A stretch of 64,000 nucleotides of DNA from positions 168,287 to 232,286 of the forward strand of contig JAAAJB010000001.1 of the NCBI GenBank assembly GCA_016098155.1, read 5' to 3'. The notes under the pieces were generated by a model that saw only the letters and a program-made list of their open reading frames with translations, did no database searches and had not been told where the DNA came from. The position numbers were made by a program, and so were the translations under genes. This stretch comes from Actinomortierella ambigua (taxonomy: Eukaryota > Mortierellomycota > Mortierellomycetes > Mortierellales > Mortierellaceae). Positions 33,961-44,859 of the stretch are shown here, piece after piece (the first letter of the stretch is position 1; each line of letters begins with the position of its first letter).

Positions 33961-35076
33961 CTAAGGCAATGGGACACCCTGACATCTCTCAAGGCATCGA
34001 ACCCATTGAAAGGCCAGAGTACCAAACTCGGGATGAGTAATTTTGTAGAGCTTTGTCGTGTTTGTCGAGATGCGGACGATCATGCCGCCCATGTTGGACG
34101 GCACAAATCTCTTGACAGACTCTTTGTTCTCAGAGGCAGCGATGGCAGTGGTAGTGGTGGTGGCCCCGAGTTCATCGATACGGTAAACCTGACCCAATGC
34201 CTTCCACGAGTCCAAGATAAAGTCGACCATGTCCTTGAACTCATACCTGGGGTTCCATCCAGAGATACTAACCGCCCACAGCTGGTCCAGGGCCAGCGGC
34301 GGGTGCAGGATCGAAAAGGTCTTGGTCGGTTGCTCGCCTTTACTTTCTTGAGGCTCTTGGCTGATCTTGATATCAGTGCCGATCAGTGATGTCCAGGCGA
34401 AATAGGCTGACGTATGATCTTCGAGATGCACCTCCAGGATCACCATGTCTCCAACATCATCATTGCCTTCGGTGTTGTTGTTCGTGGCAGTGCCGTTGCT
34501 CCTCTCGGTGTCAGTGTCGAGCCATTGGTTCAATGGCATTGTCAATGGGACGAGCCGAAAGGACAGAACTTCGTATCCGCGTGAGCAGAGCCTGGCCAGC
34601 ACAGGCTCGACGTAGAGTGAGGTCATCGCGAGCTGCATGGGGATATGAATCACCATTCCCATGCCTGGAGCTTGGCCCTGAGAGGGAGGATCGCTCATGG
34701 TATGAGAGCACATCGGCTCATGGTACTGAATATCAGAGTAAGAGGCAATGTTCCGACCGGTGAGCCACCGGAGATTGTCGTCGGACACAAAGAGGTGGGG
34801 CTGGACAACCAGGGTCTTTGCACGTGGGGCTCGTATCAGAGGCGTGCCTATAGGACGAAAAGACGAGGAAGAGGCATCCACTGTCGGCTCGAAAGTCGAT
34901 GCCGCCTCTAAAGCCTTGATGTCTTCGTCGACTTCCATATCGGACTGTGGGGGTGAGCAGCTCGCTTCTGACGATGAGTAAACATATGGTGAGTCTGAAT
35001 CCGACGAAAGGTCTGACAAGGAGGATGAAGTTGCCGCTGCGTCCGACCAGTAGGAGGGGGATTCTGCTTCGTCCAT
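33961..35076 (-). CDS. Orphan protein, acidic Ser-rich N-terminus
   Basis: Single-exon frame of 371 aa from the ATG at 35076. The first 110 residues are Ser/Asp/Glu-rich and look disordered (LSDLSSDSDSPYVYSSSEAS). The remaining 260 residues have the mixed hydrophobic composition of a folded domain, with conserved-looking aromatic blocks such as LWAVSISGWNPRYEFKDMVD and FGTLAFQWVRCLERCQG. No signal peptide, membrane segment or known catalytic motif is visible, and I do not recognise the family. It lies 142 bp downstream of the oligopeptidase B stop codon, on the same strand. The open frame extends upstream of the ATG into Val-repeat sequence that is not credible as protein. Function is unknown. 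Confidence 0.7.
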   Translation of the reverse strand: MDEAESPSYWSDAAATSSSLSDLSSDSDSPYVYSSSEASCSPPQSDMEVDEDIKALEAASTFEPTVDASSSSFRPIGTPLIRAPRAKTLVVQPHLFVSDDNLRWLTGRNIASYSDIQYHEPMCSHTMSDPPSQGQAPGMGMVIHIPMQLAMTSLYVEPVLARLCSRGYEVLSFRLVPLTMPLNQWLDTDTERSNGTATNNNTEGNDDVGDMVILEVHLEDHTSAYFAWTSLIGTDIKISQEPQESKGEQPTKTFSILHPPLALDQLWAVSISGWNPRYEFKDMVDFILDSWKALGQVYRIDELGATTTTTAIAASENKESVKRFVPSNMGGMIVRISTNTTKLYKITHPEFGTLAFQWVRCLERCQGVPLP

Positions 35077-35218
35077 TATGGTAGAAGAGGGAGAGGAGGA
35101 AGACAAAAAAGCTGGTGGGTGAGAGCGAAAGAAGGAAAAGGAGATTCGCATTGTTGATTGCGAACAGAAGTGGTCTCTATTTCTATTTCGTCTATTTCTG
35201 TATAGGGATCTATCTCCA

Positions 35219-38200
35219 TCACTGTCCGCCATTGGATCCCGACCCACTACCACTACCACTACCACTGCCACTGCCACCACCACCACCACCGCCACTGCCC
35301 ATCTGGACTAAACTGAGCAAAAAGACCACCTCGCGGGCCCACGCACGGACACGGTCATCCTGGGAGCCGTTCGCGAAATGGCCTCGGTTCTCATCCACCA
35401 TAAGGAGGCACGTCTCCTTGCCTTCGGGCCCATACCAGGCATCGAGTCGCGACCGCAGGCGCGCCACATATTTCGCTGCCTGCGTCCACTCCACGCGCTG
35501 GTCACGCTCGCCCGCCGTGATCAAGAGCGCTGGCCGACGCGACGTCAAAGGGGGAGGGGGCAACGGCGACAGGGCCGAGGTGGTGCCGCCAAGGCTTAAC
35601 GAGGACAAGGGAGGGGAGCAAGTCGTCGACTTGTCAAAGGAGATGCCGGAATCACGTCTTGTCATCTCCTTCTGCGACTGGGCGTCCGTGCCGATACTGC
35701 TATTGCTGTTACTGTTGCTGTTGTTGGCGCTGGCGCTGGAGCTGTTTTGCAGTTTTTCGGCCTCAAGCCTCCGTGCGTCTGGGATGGTATCGTACGGCGC
35801 ATACGATAGCATGTAATCGTACATCTCTGGCTTCTCCGCCGGATTGCCCCACTCGTGGTATTCGACCTTGGTGAGCGGGATCTCCGGGTCCAGCATGGAC
35901 GTCAGTGGGTCCAAAAAGGGCACGTTCCAGATCATGGCGCGGAACAAGTCCGGCCGCATGTTGGAGACGGCGCCCATGAGCAGGCCGCCGGCACTGGTCC
36001 CGATGGCCGTCAAACGGCGCTCGTTGGTGTAACCTTTGTGGACCAAGTGTTCGGCAACGTCAATGAAATCGGTCAGTGTGTTGATCTTCTTGTCCAGTTT
36101 GCCCTCGTGGTACCACAGCGAGCCCAACTCGGATCCGCCACGCACGTGCGCCAACGCAATGATCCAGCCTCGGTCCAGCAGCGGAAAGTGCTCCACTCGG
36201 AAATCAATCTCGGTCGATACACCGTAGGCGCCATAGGCGCGCATCAGGGTCGGGTTGCGGCCGTTGAGCTGCATGTTCTTCTTGTGAAGCAATGTCACCG
36301 GGATCTGCGTCTTGCCATCTTGAGCTGGCACTTCGATCCGTGTGCAAGTGAAGTTGGACCGGTCAAAGCCTAAAAAGGATAAAAGAATGGAGGTGTGTGT
36401 GTAAAGGAAGCAACTTGATGAGTGGACTTTTTTCTCCAAAGCCTTTGGAGCACGATGGTAGTGTTAAAGTTGGTTCGAGACTTACGGTGGATAGGATGAA
36501 CGCGAAGTGGTGTGATCACTCGTGAGGCCATGTCGTAGGTGTAAGTCGCCTCGTGAGCATAGGGAGAGTTGAGCGTGAATTGGAAGGTATCTGTATCGTA
36601 ATCCTAAGAAGAAACAAAAGATGGGCCATATGAATGCGAGTTAGTCTTGTTGATCATTCTTCTAAATACTCTCGGCTCCTGTAGACATGTGCTAGTTTCA
36701 TTTCTTACTAGGTTGATGCCGGCGCCAATGGAGCAAAACTGTTCGGGCAAGGGGACTTCGTGTACGCTGCCGGTGGAGAAGTGGTAACATGAAATGACTG
36801 GAAGTGCGTTTCTCTTGGAGTAGATCACGGCATAGTTCTGCAAGTATAGTCGGCAAAGTGTCACACAAAGAAAATGCCAACGCCATGAGTCTTTAAGCCA
36901 TAAGAAAAAAAAAGGCTGTATCTGTGAACATCTGGAATTACATGTTTTGTTTCGTTACCTTAAAAATGTCGACGTCCTCAATCTTTTCGCCGTTTTTGGA
37001 TTCCATAAGTTCATGCCAATGCTGGCGACCAGGTGTGGCATCCGGAACCCGCATCACACGAAAGTTCTTCATGGGATTGGCATTCGTCAGAATGTAAAAG
37101 TGATCCTATGGTTGGCAAAAAAACAACAAGGGGGAGAAACAGTTTACAGTTAGAATCGTGTTAAACAAACCTTGTGCTATCCGTCAACAGCCTTCGACTC
37201 TAGTCTTACATCGTGGTGATCAACGTAGTATTCGACGCCTTCTTCACGAGGCTCGATGAGCCGAAGGTCAGGTTTCGCGGGAGTGCCTCCTTGCTGATCG
37301 CTGCTAGCGAAAAAGTCGAATCCAGCGTCCATGATCCGGACTTCAGACGAGGAGAGCGAGTTGGAGTTGATGGTGATGTACTTTTGGTCCTTCGTGGCGC
37401 CCACATCGATGAAGATACTATCGTCGTCGTCCTGATAGACAAGGATATCCTCTGATTGTTGTGTGCCGACCTTGTGCGCCCAGACCTGATAAGGCCTCAG
37501 CACCTGGTTCGACTTGGTATAATACACTGTCTTGTCATCGTTGCCCCATACAAAGTTGAATACGTCCTCAAGAACCTCCTATATTTTAGTATTATCCGAG
37601 AAGAGGTAGAGCGGTTAGAGGCTGCGGGAGAAGGATTTTCTGGGTCCATTGTTCAGTTCTTGATTCTGTGAGAGATGGAATAACGTCTCCCTTACCTCAT
37701 ACGGTTCAGCTCGGTGAAGATTGCGAAAGTGGAGTGCACCAAGCTCCTCGCCTTCATCCTCGGTGAGAAAGGCAAATACGTTGTGGCTAGTCGATAGCAA
37801 CACCTTTTTGACATTGCAAAACTCTGGTAGAAACTTGGAGTCTAGCATGACTTCTTCCTGTGCCATTGGCGTTCGTTTCCGTCGACAGTAGACCATTCCA
37901 TATCGACTTGTCCGTGTGTAGTACTCGTAGCCCTTGACGACAGTCACCACTGGGTCCCCAATCCGTTTTGTCCGCAGCACTTGGGTCAGCTCCCGGCTCA
38001 AGAGATGAACTGCCGGACCATCCGAAGCAAAGTAGTCATTGGCATACCTATTGAGAGTGGACCCAGGGGCAAGAAAAAAAATCAAAGAAAGAAAGATAAT
38101 GAATGTCAATGGGAAGTCGTGTTGGGCTGGTTAATGTCTCCTCTTAGCGTTATCTGGTCAAAAGTTTGAGATCTTACGAATTTTCTGCCTCAATAAACTT

Positions 38201-38814
38201 TCGTAGCTCCTGATTGCACAAAAGGAATGAAGGGATACGTATTGACCATGGTTAGTGATCACGCTTGCAAATGATACTCAGTGGCCCTCCAAAAATGTCG
38301 TCATCGAGAGTGGGTGAGGCCATCATCATTATAAACCTACCGGGCTATTCTTGTCATGCATCCAAGCATACTCGTCAACACGTGTTCTGCCTTGTACTTT
38401 CTTAGCCTCTGGTCTAGCCTTTGGCGCCCTTGGCGGCACAGGCTGTTTAAAGACAGCACGTAGTGTCCCCAAGAAGCTTAGATCGCGCTTTTGTTGATGA
38501 GAATGTTGGCGGAACGTGAGCTTCCATAGGTTTGCATGGGTAGAGCTAGTAAAATGAGCTTTTGGGATCCATCGGCTGCCTTGTCGGGCACTTGACGCGA
38601 GCAACGTTGGGTCGGATACGGTGGGATGTGCAGAGGTCGATGAGGGTCGGTATCGCAGCTGCCGGGTTTGATCCGTGCTGAATGGTCGATGCTGGATAGG
38701 GGTCGAGGGCACAGAGGAACGACATTGCCGAGACACCTTCTGGCTTGCTCTGGAGGCTGACGACGAGACAAGTGCAATTGTACGCGAAGCGGCGCTTCGC
38801 CGCAAGTCAGGCAT
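35219..38814 (-). CDS. Oligopeptidase B (prolyl oligopeptidase family S9A), probably mitochondrial
   Basis: Eight exons: 38814-38341, 38209-38178, 38047-37696, 37578-37210, 37105-36959, 36837-36709, 36603-36486 and 36369-35219, giving 923 aa. It is a serine peptidase that cleaves short peptides after Arg/Lys. A 7-bladed propeller-type N-terminal domain is followed by an alpha/beta-hydrolase domain. The nucleophile lies in GTSAGGLLMGA, the Asp in GERDQRVEW and the His in ENRGHFAN, so the triad looks complete. YGAYG and LDRGWIIALAHVRGGSELG are typical of the family. The first 100 residues are Arg/Ser-rich with no acidic residues early on, which suggests a mitochondrial presequence. Two additions lengthen it beyond the usual ~700 aa: a Ser/Asn-rich insert between the last active-site blocks (after PYDTIPDARRLEAEKL) and a Gly-Ser repeat tail. 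Exon 2 is only 32 nt. Confidence 0.9.
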
Positions 38815-39191
38815 TATAGACAAGGTTGGCAAGGGAGGCGAGGGGGTGAGGGAGGAGCGCCAGTTGGGGGGAAGGGGGTCGAGACTATTCTCAGGAGGTT
38901 TTGAGACTATTGGGAAGTCAGGTCTCGCGGTTTGCCGCTTGGTCTAGGGTCTAGTGAGAGAGGGCAAGTGGTAATGGAGTTCCTGAAGGAATGAGCTCCG
39001 GGTGTGAAATAGAATGTGCGAAACGCTCAGGCACCGAGGGCTGGAAACGGCCTCCCGATTTGGTGGCTTAGAGTGTTGATTGGCCTTTCCTTATATGAGA
39101 AGACATGCAACAGTTGGGGCTAATGCATTGTCCATCATTCCGCCTTCTTGCTCTCTTGTTCTCCTGACCCTCGCATCACAAACACACACCA
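38815..39191. other. Divergent promoter region
   Basis: The 377 bp between the oligopeptidase B and SF3b p14 start codons must serve both. No clear TATA or named element was recognised. Confidence 0.4.
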
Positions 39192-39795
39192 ATGGCTGCC
39201 AACACTAAGAGGACAAATGTAAGAGCTGTGGCTCTGCAAAACCGACAACGGCTATGTGTCTAGAGCTACAAAACGATAGCTGACGCTTCTCTTTGTTTCT
39301 CGTATTCTACTACCCTTTTTTCTTTGGATACGCTTGATTAGATTCGCCTGCCTCCAGAGGTGAATCGAGTGCTGTTTGTCAGGTAAGGCTGGAGCTCATT
39401 ATTGCCGCTGGAGAGTTTCTATATATCTTATCTCGTTGTATGTGTTTAAAGACATTCTCACCGTCGTTATACATTCTCTGTGTCCTATTAGAAATCTGCC
39501 ATTCAAGATCACGGCAGAGGAGATGTACGATATCTTTGGCAAATATGGTGCCATCCGGCAAATCCGAGTAGGCAACGCGAACGATACGAAGGGAACGGCC
39601 TTTGTAGTATACGAGGATATCTTTGATGCGAAGACAGCCTATGAGCATTTGCAGGGATTCAACATTATGGGGCGGTACTTGATTGTCCTCTACTACCAGC
39701 CCAATAAGGTCACCAGGAAAATGAACCTGCAAAGGAAGGAGGAAGAGCTAAGAGAGCTCAAGTCGCGATATGGCATCTCAGAAGACGACGATTGA
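39192..39795 (+). CDS. Splicing factor 3b subunit 6 (SF3b p14)
   Basis: Three exons, 39192-39218, 39342-39382 and 39492-39795, give 123 aa. The protein is the U2 snRNP component p14 (SF3B6 in human), which sits near the branch-point adenosine with SF3B1. One RRM covers most of the chain. RNP2 is LFVRNLPF and RNP1 is TAFVVYED, between [23 protein letters not shown] and [14 protein letters not shown]. The N-terminal [21 protein letters not shown] is nearly invariant across eukaryotes. It confirms both small exons (27 and 41 nt), since it is split by both introns. Length agrees with the family. The gene is divergent from oligopeptidase B. Confidence 0.96.
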
Positions 39796-39991
39796 GATGG
39801 GCGCAGTATTTCACTTTGATCTCTCCGACTCCATTTCACAACGCCTCGCGGTCTCGTCGAATCAGACTCCACTTTGCAGCGCTGAAAAGTTAGACCATTT
39901 GTACCATATTCCACCGCTCAATAATGTTCATCATAAAAATGAGTTTATATATGCTATTATACAAGGATGAGAACTGTTCTCTTGAGAGCGA

Positions 39992-40916
39992 CTATTGCAT
40001 GATGTCGTCCATGACTGTGTTGGCGTTTTCGACACGAGTGGCATTGACAGAGGCAGTCTATCTCCCACGAGGGTATTGAGGAAAAGACGGCGGTTAGCTC
40101 CAAAAAGCACGGACGGGCGTAGGACAGACATTCCTTTACAAAGACTAGAGCCCATTCGTACCTTTTTCAGATTGCTAACCAACTGAACGACTGACCGATG
40201 CTCGTCGGCAACAATGTTGTGGCGTGGTAGTGTGGCCTCCTTTTCAGCCGCCTTCTCTTCATATTCTATGCGCTGCTGTTCCTCTGTATCGTCATATTCG
40301 ACTCGATCAGCCAAGGCTGACTGCCTCCGGATGGCGTCGTCCAGCAACATTTTGACTTGTTCGGGAACACGTTTCCTCCGCTCGGCGACCTTGATCATCA
40401 TCTCTTCTGTTTCAAGCTGCCGTTGCTGGACGCGCTTGTTCAGCTCCTCATCTAATGGCTCGACCTCTGCAATATGGTAGGGGTAGGAGGTTGTCTTTGG
40501 TGAGTCGGGGCATCCTCCTGAGACCAACAGCCTGCTCATATCCTATCCCTCCATGCAGCGCGCTTGAGCGTACCTTCTTCTGCCATTGCTTCCTCGAACG
40601 GAATGCCGTTGATGTCAATGTTGGTACTAGCCATTTCCATCATTTTGTCGACCCACTATGTCATGAAGAGTAGCAGCCATCAACACAATCGTCAGTCAGA
40701 GCGAGATGTCTGGGATGAGCTACCTGCATGTCCGAGGGAACAGGGGAGAGTATTGCCACCAACCTCGTCCAAAAGCCTCTGCACTTCCATTTCCTGCTTG
40801 CCATTGCCACTTGCACCAAACCGCTCTTCCAAACACGACTGAATAGCGAGCTGCCACTGTTGGCGGAGAAATGCAATGTCGCCCTTAGACCTGACATTGA
40901 TCTTTGGCAGGTCCAT
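39992..40916 (-). CDS. MIS14: Kinetochore MIND/Mis12-complex subunit Mis14/Nsl1
   Basis: Four exons, 40916-40764, 40655-40574, 40466-40162 and 40057-39992, give 201 aa. Mis14/Nsl1 is one of four MIND/Mis12-complex subunits linking centromeric chromatin to the Ndc80 complex. The N-terminal part matches the family: INVRSKGDIAFLRQQWQLA and VQRLLDE, then MMEMASTNIDINGIPFEEAM. A coiled-coil segment follows (EPLDEELNKRVQQRQLETEE and VAERRKRVPEQVKMLL). For exon 3 I chose the acceptor after the pyrimidine-rich tract (ATTGCAG at 40467), which gives FEEAMAEE then VEPLDEEL. An acceptor 51 nt upstream (40518) is in frame and would insert 17 residues. The gene starts 142 bp downstream of the RAD3 stop, with an assembly gap in between. 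Confidence 0.8.
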
Positions 40917-40983
40917 TATTGAAAATGTGGAGGGTGAAACGACTGGTGTCTCTACGTTGGCGAAGGGAGGTTCGCTTTTGAGC

Positions 40984-41017
40984 TTTTTTTTTTTTTTTTT
41001 TTTTTTTNNNNNNNNNN
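40984..41017. other. Assembly gap of 10 N after a poly-T run
   Basis: Positions 41008-41017 are N, immediately after a run of about 24 T. The homopolymer probably broke the assembly, and the true gap length is unknown. The gap lies between the RAD3 stop codon and the MIS14 start codon, so neither coding region appears affected. Confidence 0.98.
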
Positions 41018-41058
41018 TTGGATGTGACACAAGGTCTTTAGGGAAATTTATTTTGTTC

Positions 41059-44000
41059 TTATGAAACATCCATGTAGACAGCGCCACGGGCCTGTTCCTG
41101 TTGCAAGAGGCGTGCTTCGGCGTGGTGTGCCATGTGAGACCCCGAGGCCGCCGCAACGGCTCCGCGCTCGATCCGTTCTCGCTGAGCCTGCTGTCGGGCT
41201 AGGACATCCTCCAGTGTCCAAAGGGACACACCGAGCTGCGCCTGTGTCTCAAGTGGCTGAGCCATCGACCTCAAAAACTTTTTGGCAATGGCTATCCCCA
41301 TATCTGTAGACAGATTCACTGAAGTGTCGGTGATGTACTGATTGATCCACTTGGGCAGCTTGGACCGCTTGTCCTGGCGCGCATACCGTCGATCAGCAAA
41401 CACCATGAGTCCGTAATCTGTCTTTCCACGCAAGACGCGGCCTAGACACTGGGCAGCATGGCGCAGGGCATCAAACGTCAAAAAGTCATTCTCGCGGACT
41501 CGATGCTCATCACGCATAAACTCCAGGCGAGCCTTGAGGATACGCGACTCAGTATACTGGTAGGGGATGCCAAACATGATGACAGCTCGACCGTAATGGT
41601 GATCGAAATCAATTCCTTCCGACACCTTGCCACGAGCCACGGCGAGAAGAATCGCTCCACGTCCATTTTCACAAGCGCGGCGATAGTTGTCCAGTGCGAT
41701 CGATGTCTCCGCTGAATCAGGAGTCTCCACGAATATCAGCTTGTGTTTCCATGCCTCCGTCAAAATGCCCTATACCCACAAATAAGAAAGGGGGGGGGGG
41801 GACATACATTAGAATCCTGACCTTCAGCTCATCTCATATCACTTTAAAGAAAGCATCAGGTCATCATCATACCATTTCATGCCACATCGAGATGATACTC
41901 TCCATGTATAGATAGCTCGGGAAGAAGGCAACGACACCATCGGGAACAATTTTGGCATACTCGATGAGGATATTGCCAAAATTGCGGACAACAGCAGGGT
42001 CGTTGCGGACTTCAAACTTCGACGAGATAGCCACCTGATCTGAGCCACGGGTGATGACCATTGGCAAGAAGCAGTTGCGCGTCAGCGTCATAGGGAAAGT
42101 CTCTTGTACAGTGGCATCAAACCCCAGGATTTTGGGGTACATTTCCAATGGAGAGAGCGTTCCTGATGTGATGACGACAGACGAGAACCTCTCAAAGATC
42201 GGCTTGATTGCGATCGAAGCATCCAAGCAGGCAAGGCGCAGGATCGGGTTCGGCACAGTAGCATTGTCCGTTTCAAAAGGCTCGAGCACAAGCATGAAAC
42301 CTTTGTCATAGGTCGCAACCAGCGTTGCCAGTGCAGCGACTCGAATCAAAGATGACAGCTCGTCCAAGTTGTAGAGCTCAAGAGTCCAGATGAGATTGGA
42401 TAGTCGTTCTGTGCAGTATCGCAGGGGTTTGGGCTCAATAAATGTGATCTCCTTCAAATGCCGCAGGAAAGATGCAGGTGTCTCTGCTGTGACATTAAGG
42501 ACGCGTAGTCGGGTCTTGAGATATTCGTTGAACCGCTTCAAAAAGGCTACAAAGTGTTCTGCCTTGCGAATGTTGCCTGGTACTGCCTCATGCAAGACAT
42601 CGTCTGGTAATACTGGGCTGGCCATGACCAAGTCCTCGTCACGTGCATGCATTGTGTCCTGTAAGCCTTGGACGAGTCGATTGTACTCCTCCTTTAGCTT
42701 TTCTGATCCTGATTGCTTCATCTCCTCAATCTTCTCAGACAATTTGTTGATGCTCTTGGAGCTCGCCTCAAGCGTTGGACGCATAATGTCGATGCTGAGC
42801 GAGTCGATACAGACGTTATCTATGACATTTCAGTGATAGGACGAATGAGTGATATCACGGATATATCTGTCTTGCTAACGAACCGATAAAAAGTGGCATA
42901 TATTCGCCTCAACTTACCGATGTTGTGAGCCTCGTCAAAGACGACAATCGAGTTTGCTGATAGTTCCTTAGTAATAAGGTCAGCGATCTTGGGATCCAGA
43001 AGATAGTGATATGAGAAAATGATTACGTCCGCCTGTCCAATCTATTATGAATGCAAGAACAGCGGATATTAGTCGACTAGGAGACACTGAGTCTTGGAAG
43101 GAGAAACGAAAGCGTCATTATGAGAAACATCGGCTGGTACTAGGTTACATACCAAACGACGAGCAAGGTAGTACGGGCAGATTCCCTTGGTCTTGCCTAT
43201 GGTTTTGATATCATCGAGTGTGTAAATGGCATCCTCGAGCCAGTCGCTGGCGTCCTTGGTTTCCAGAGTCTCGTAAAAGCTGCAGAGCTCAATATCTTGT
43301 CCTTCCTGTGCCTTCTCGCGTACCCAAGAAGCAGTCAGATTGCGGCAACGTGCATCCACGACTTTGCCTTTCTTCTCCCGGCTCACCGATGGGTGGAGGC
43401 ATAGATTCCTGCGACTTGTCAGGCCAAGACCCAAGATTTTTTCGTTGAGTCCTTGGCTCTTGCGATAGGCCACAAGACGCTTCAACTCTGCCAAAGCCTT
43501 TTCGATCTCGGGGACCGTACGCGAGCAATAGATGAGTTTCTTTTTGTCTGGGTAGTACTATGTTTGCATGCAGGGGGTTGGTCAAAGTGAAAAAGAAAAG
43601 GTGAGTCGGAAAAGGGATAGGTCAAATCAAGTTTTGGTGGCGCAGGTGATCCACCGAAACAAAAGATATGGAATAGCATGGCTTTTGGCATACCTGCTGA
43701 TACGCCAAAATGAGTGAGAGCAAGGTTACTGTCTTTCCTGTTCCCGAGGGCATCTCCAAGACACCATGGCCCTATGGTCATGTAAAAATGGAGGCAGAAT
43801 GATGCTCATGTCTCAGTGTCGTGGCACTGAATGAGTTGCCGCTATCAACTGTACAGCCAACCAGGGCATACCTTTGCGTCGAGCGCCTGCTTGAGTGAGC
43901 ACATGTACGCGTACTGTTCAGGATAGATCCTGTCGTACGGAAAGCGGACAGGCAGGCCATCAATCTCGAATCTGTGCAAATCCAATAGGGGTAGATATTA

Positions 44001-44083
44001 GCCATGTTTTAGAAGGAGGCTAGCGCCGTTTGGAGGGATGTAGATCACCATGTCTTGTCCATGCGGGGCATGACATACAACAT
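41059..44083 (-). CDS. RAD3: TFIIH 5'-3' DNA helicase Rad3/XPD
   Basis: The superfamily 2 helicase of TFIIH, needed for nucleotide-excision repair and transcription initiation. Exons: 44083-44079 (tentative), 43971-43872, 43771-43694, 43557-43153, 43041-42918, 42819-41873 and 41769-41059, giving about 789 aa; yeast Rad3 is 778. Walker A is MPSGTGKT and the DEAH box VFDEAHNI. Four cysteines for the 4Fe-4S cluster are seen ([30 protein letters not shown]). Helicase motifs III-VI follow ([33 protein letters not shown]). The second exon begins at [13 protein letters not shown], near the family N-terminus. The first exon is modelled as ATG-TT before a GTATGT donor, because no ATG-AA variant is present upstream; it could be wrong. 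The gene is divergent from the TAF14-like gene. Confidence 0.94.
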
Positions 44084-44859
44084 GGTTCACGAAGGCGATG
44101 TTGGCTAGGCAGGGAAGATGTTTCTAACGATGCTCTATTTTCTTTCTTTCTTTCCAAGTCTGTCTCTCTTGGGCAGCATGGGTCAACGGAGGAGGGGTTG
44201 TCGATGAAAGAGGAGACAAAGAGGCAAAAGGCGTGGAGGGCCTTTCGTCTTTTTCGAGTTGGTAACCAGCAGCAGTCACGATTGGGTAGTGGGTTTAGGC
44301 CATCGTCATTTTTTTTTTCTCTTTTTTTCTTTCTTCTTTCCCCCCCCTCCTCCTTCCCACCACCAACCCTCTCTTTCTCTCTCTCTCCCTTTCTCTCTCT
44401 CTTGTACCCCCAGGGCCACCTGTCCACCTTTCCATTGGCTAGGTCAATTGCTCTTACCCACGCATTGTCGCTTCTTTTTTTGGTAGTCATCCTCCTGCAT
44501 TTTATTGGCACACGCGCATTGTTTTTTTTTGTCCTTCGCGTCCTTTCATCTCAATTTTCAGGAACCCTCATTTTAGAGTTTGCCCCTCATTGGTTCCTCT
44601 CGCAATTGGGTACAACACCATTGCACTTTCTTCTTTTTCTTCTTTCCCCCCCTTGTTGCCCATTGCACTCGACCTGCCAACCAAACCTGCCCCCCTTCCT
44701 TGCTCATTTCTCTCTTCCTCTCCCTTCCTCCCCCCACTCCTCTTCACTACCCCCAATCCACACGCACCCTCACGCATCCCATATACTCGCCCTTGCAACC
44801 TTTCGACACACGCTCCTCGCACCTCTCAAGAAAGACACACTTCCGTAACCACAATCGAA
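44084..44859. other. Divergent promoter region, CT-rich
   Basis: 776 bp between the RAD3 and TAF14-like start codons. The half nearest the TAF14-like gene is CT-rich, as in many fungal promoters. Frames in it are low complexity; no gene is seen. Confidence 0.45.

Noticed and set aside
40467..40518. Alternative upstream acceptor in MIS14 adding 17 residues
   Set aside because: It is in frame, but the downstream acceptor follows a better pyrimidine tract and gives a chain without an unmatched insert.
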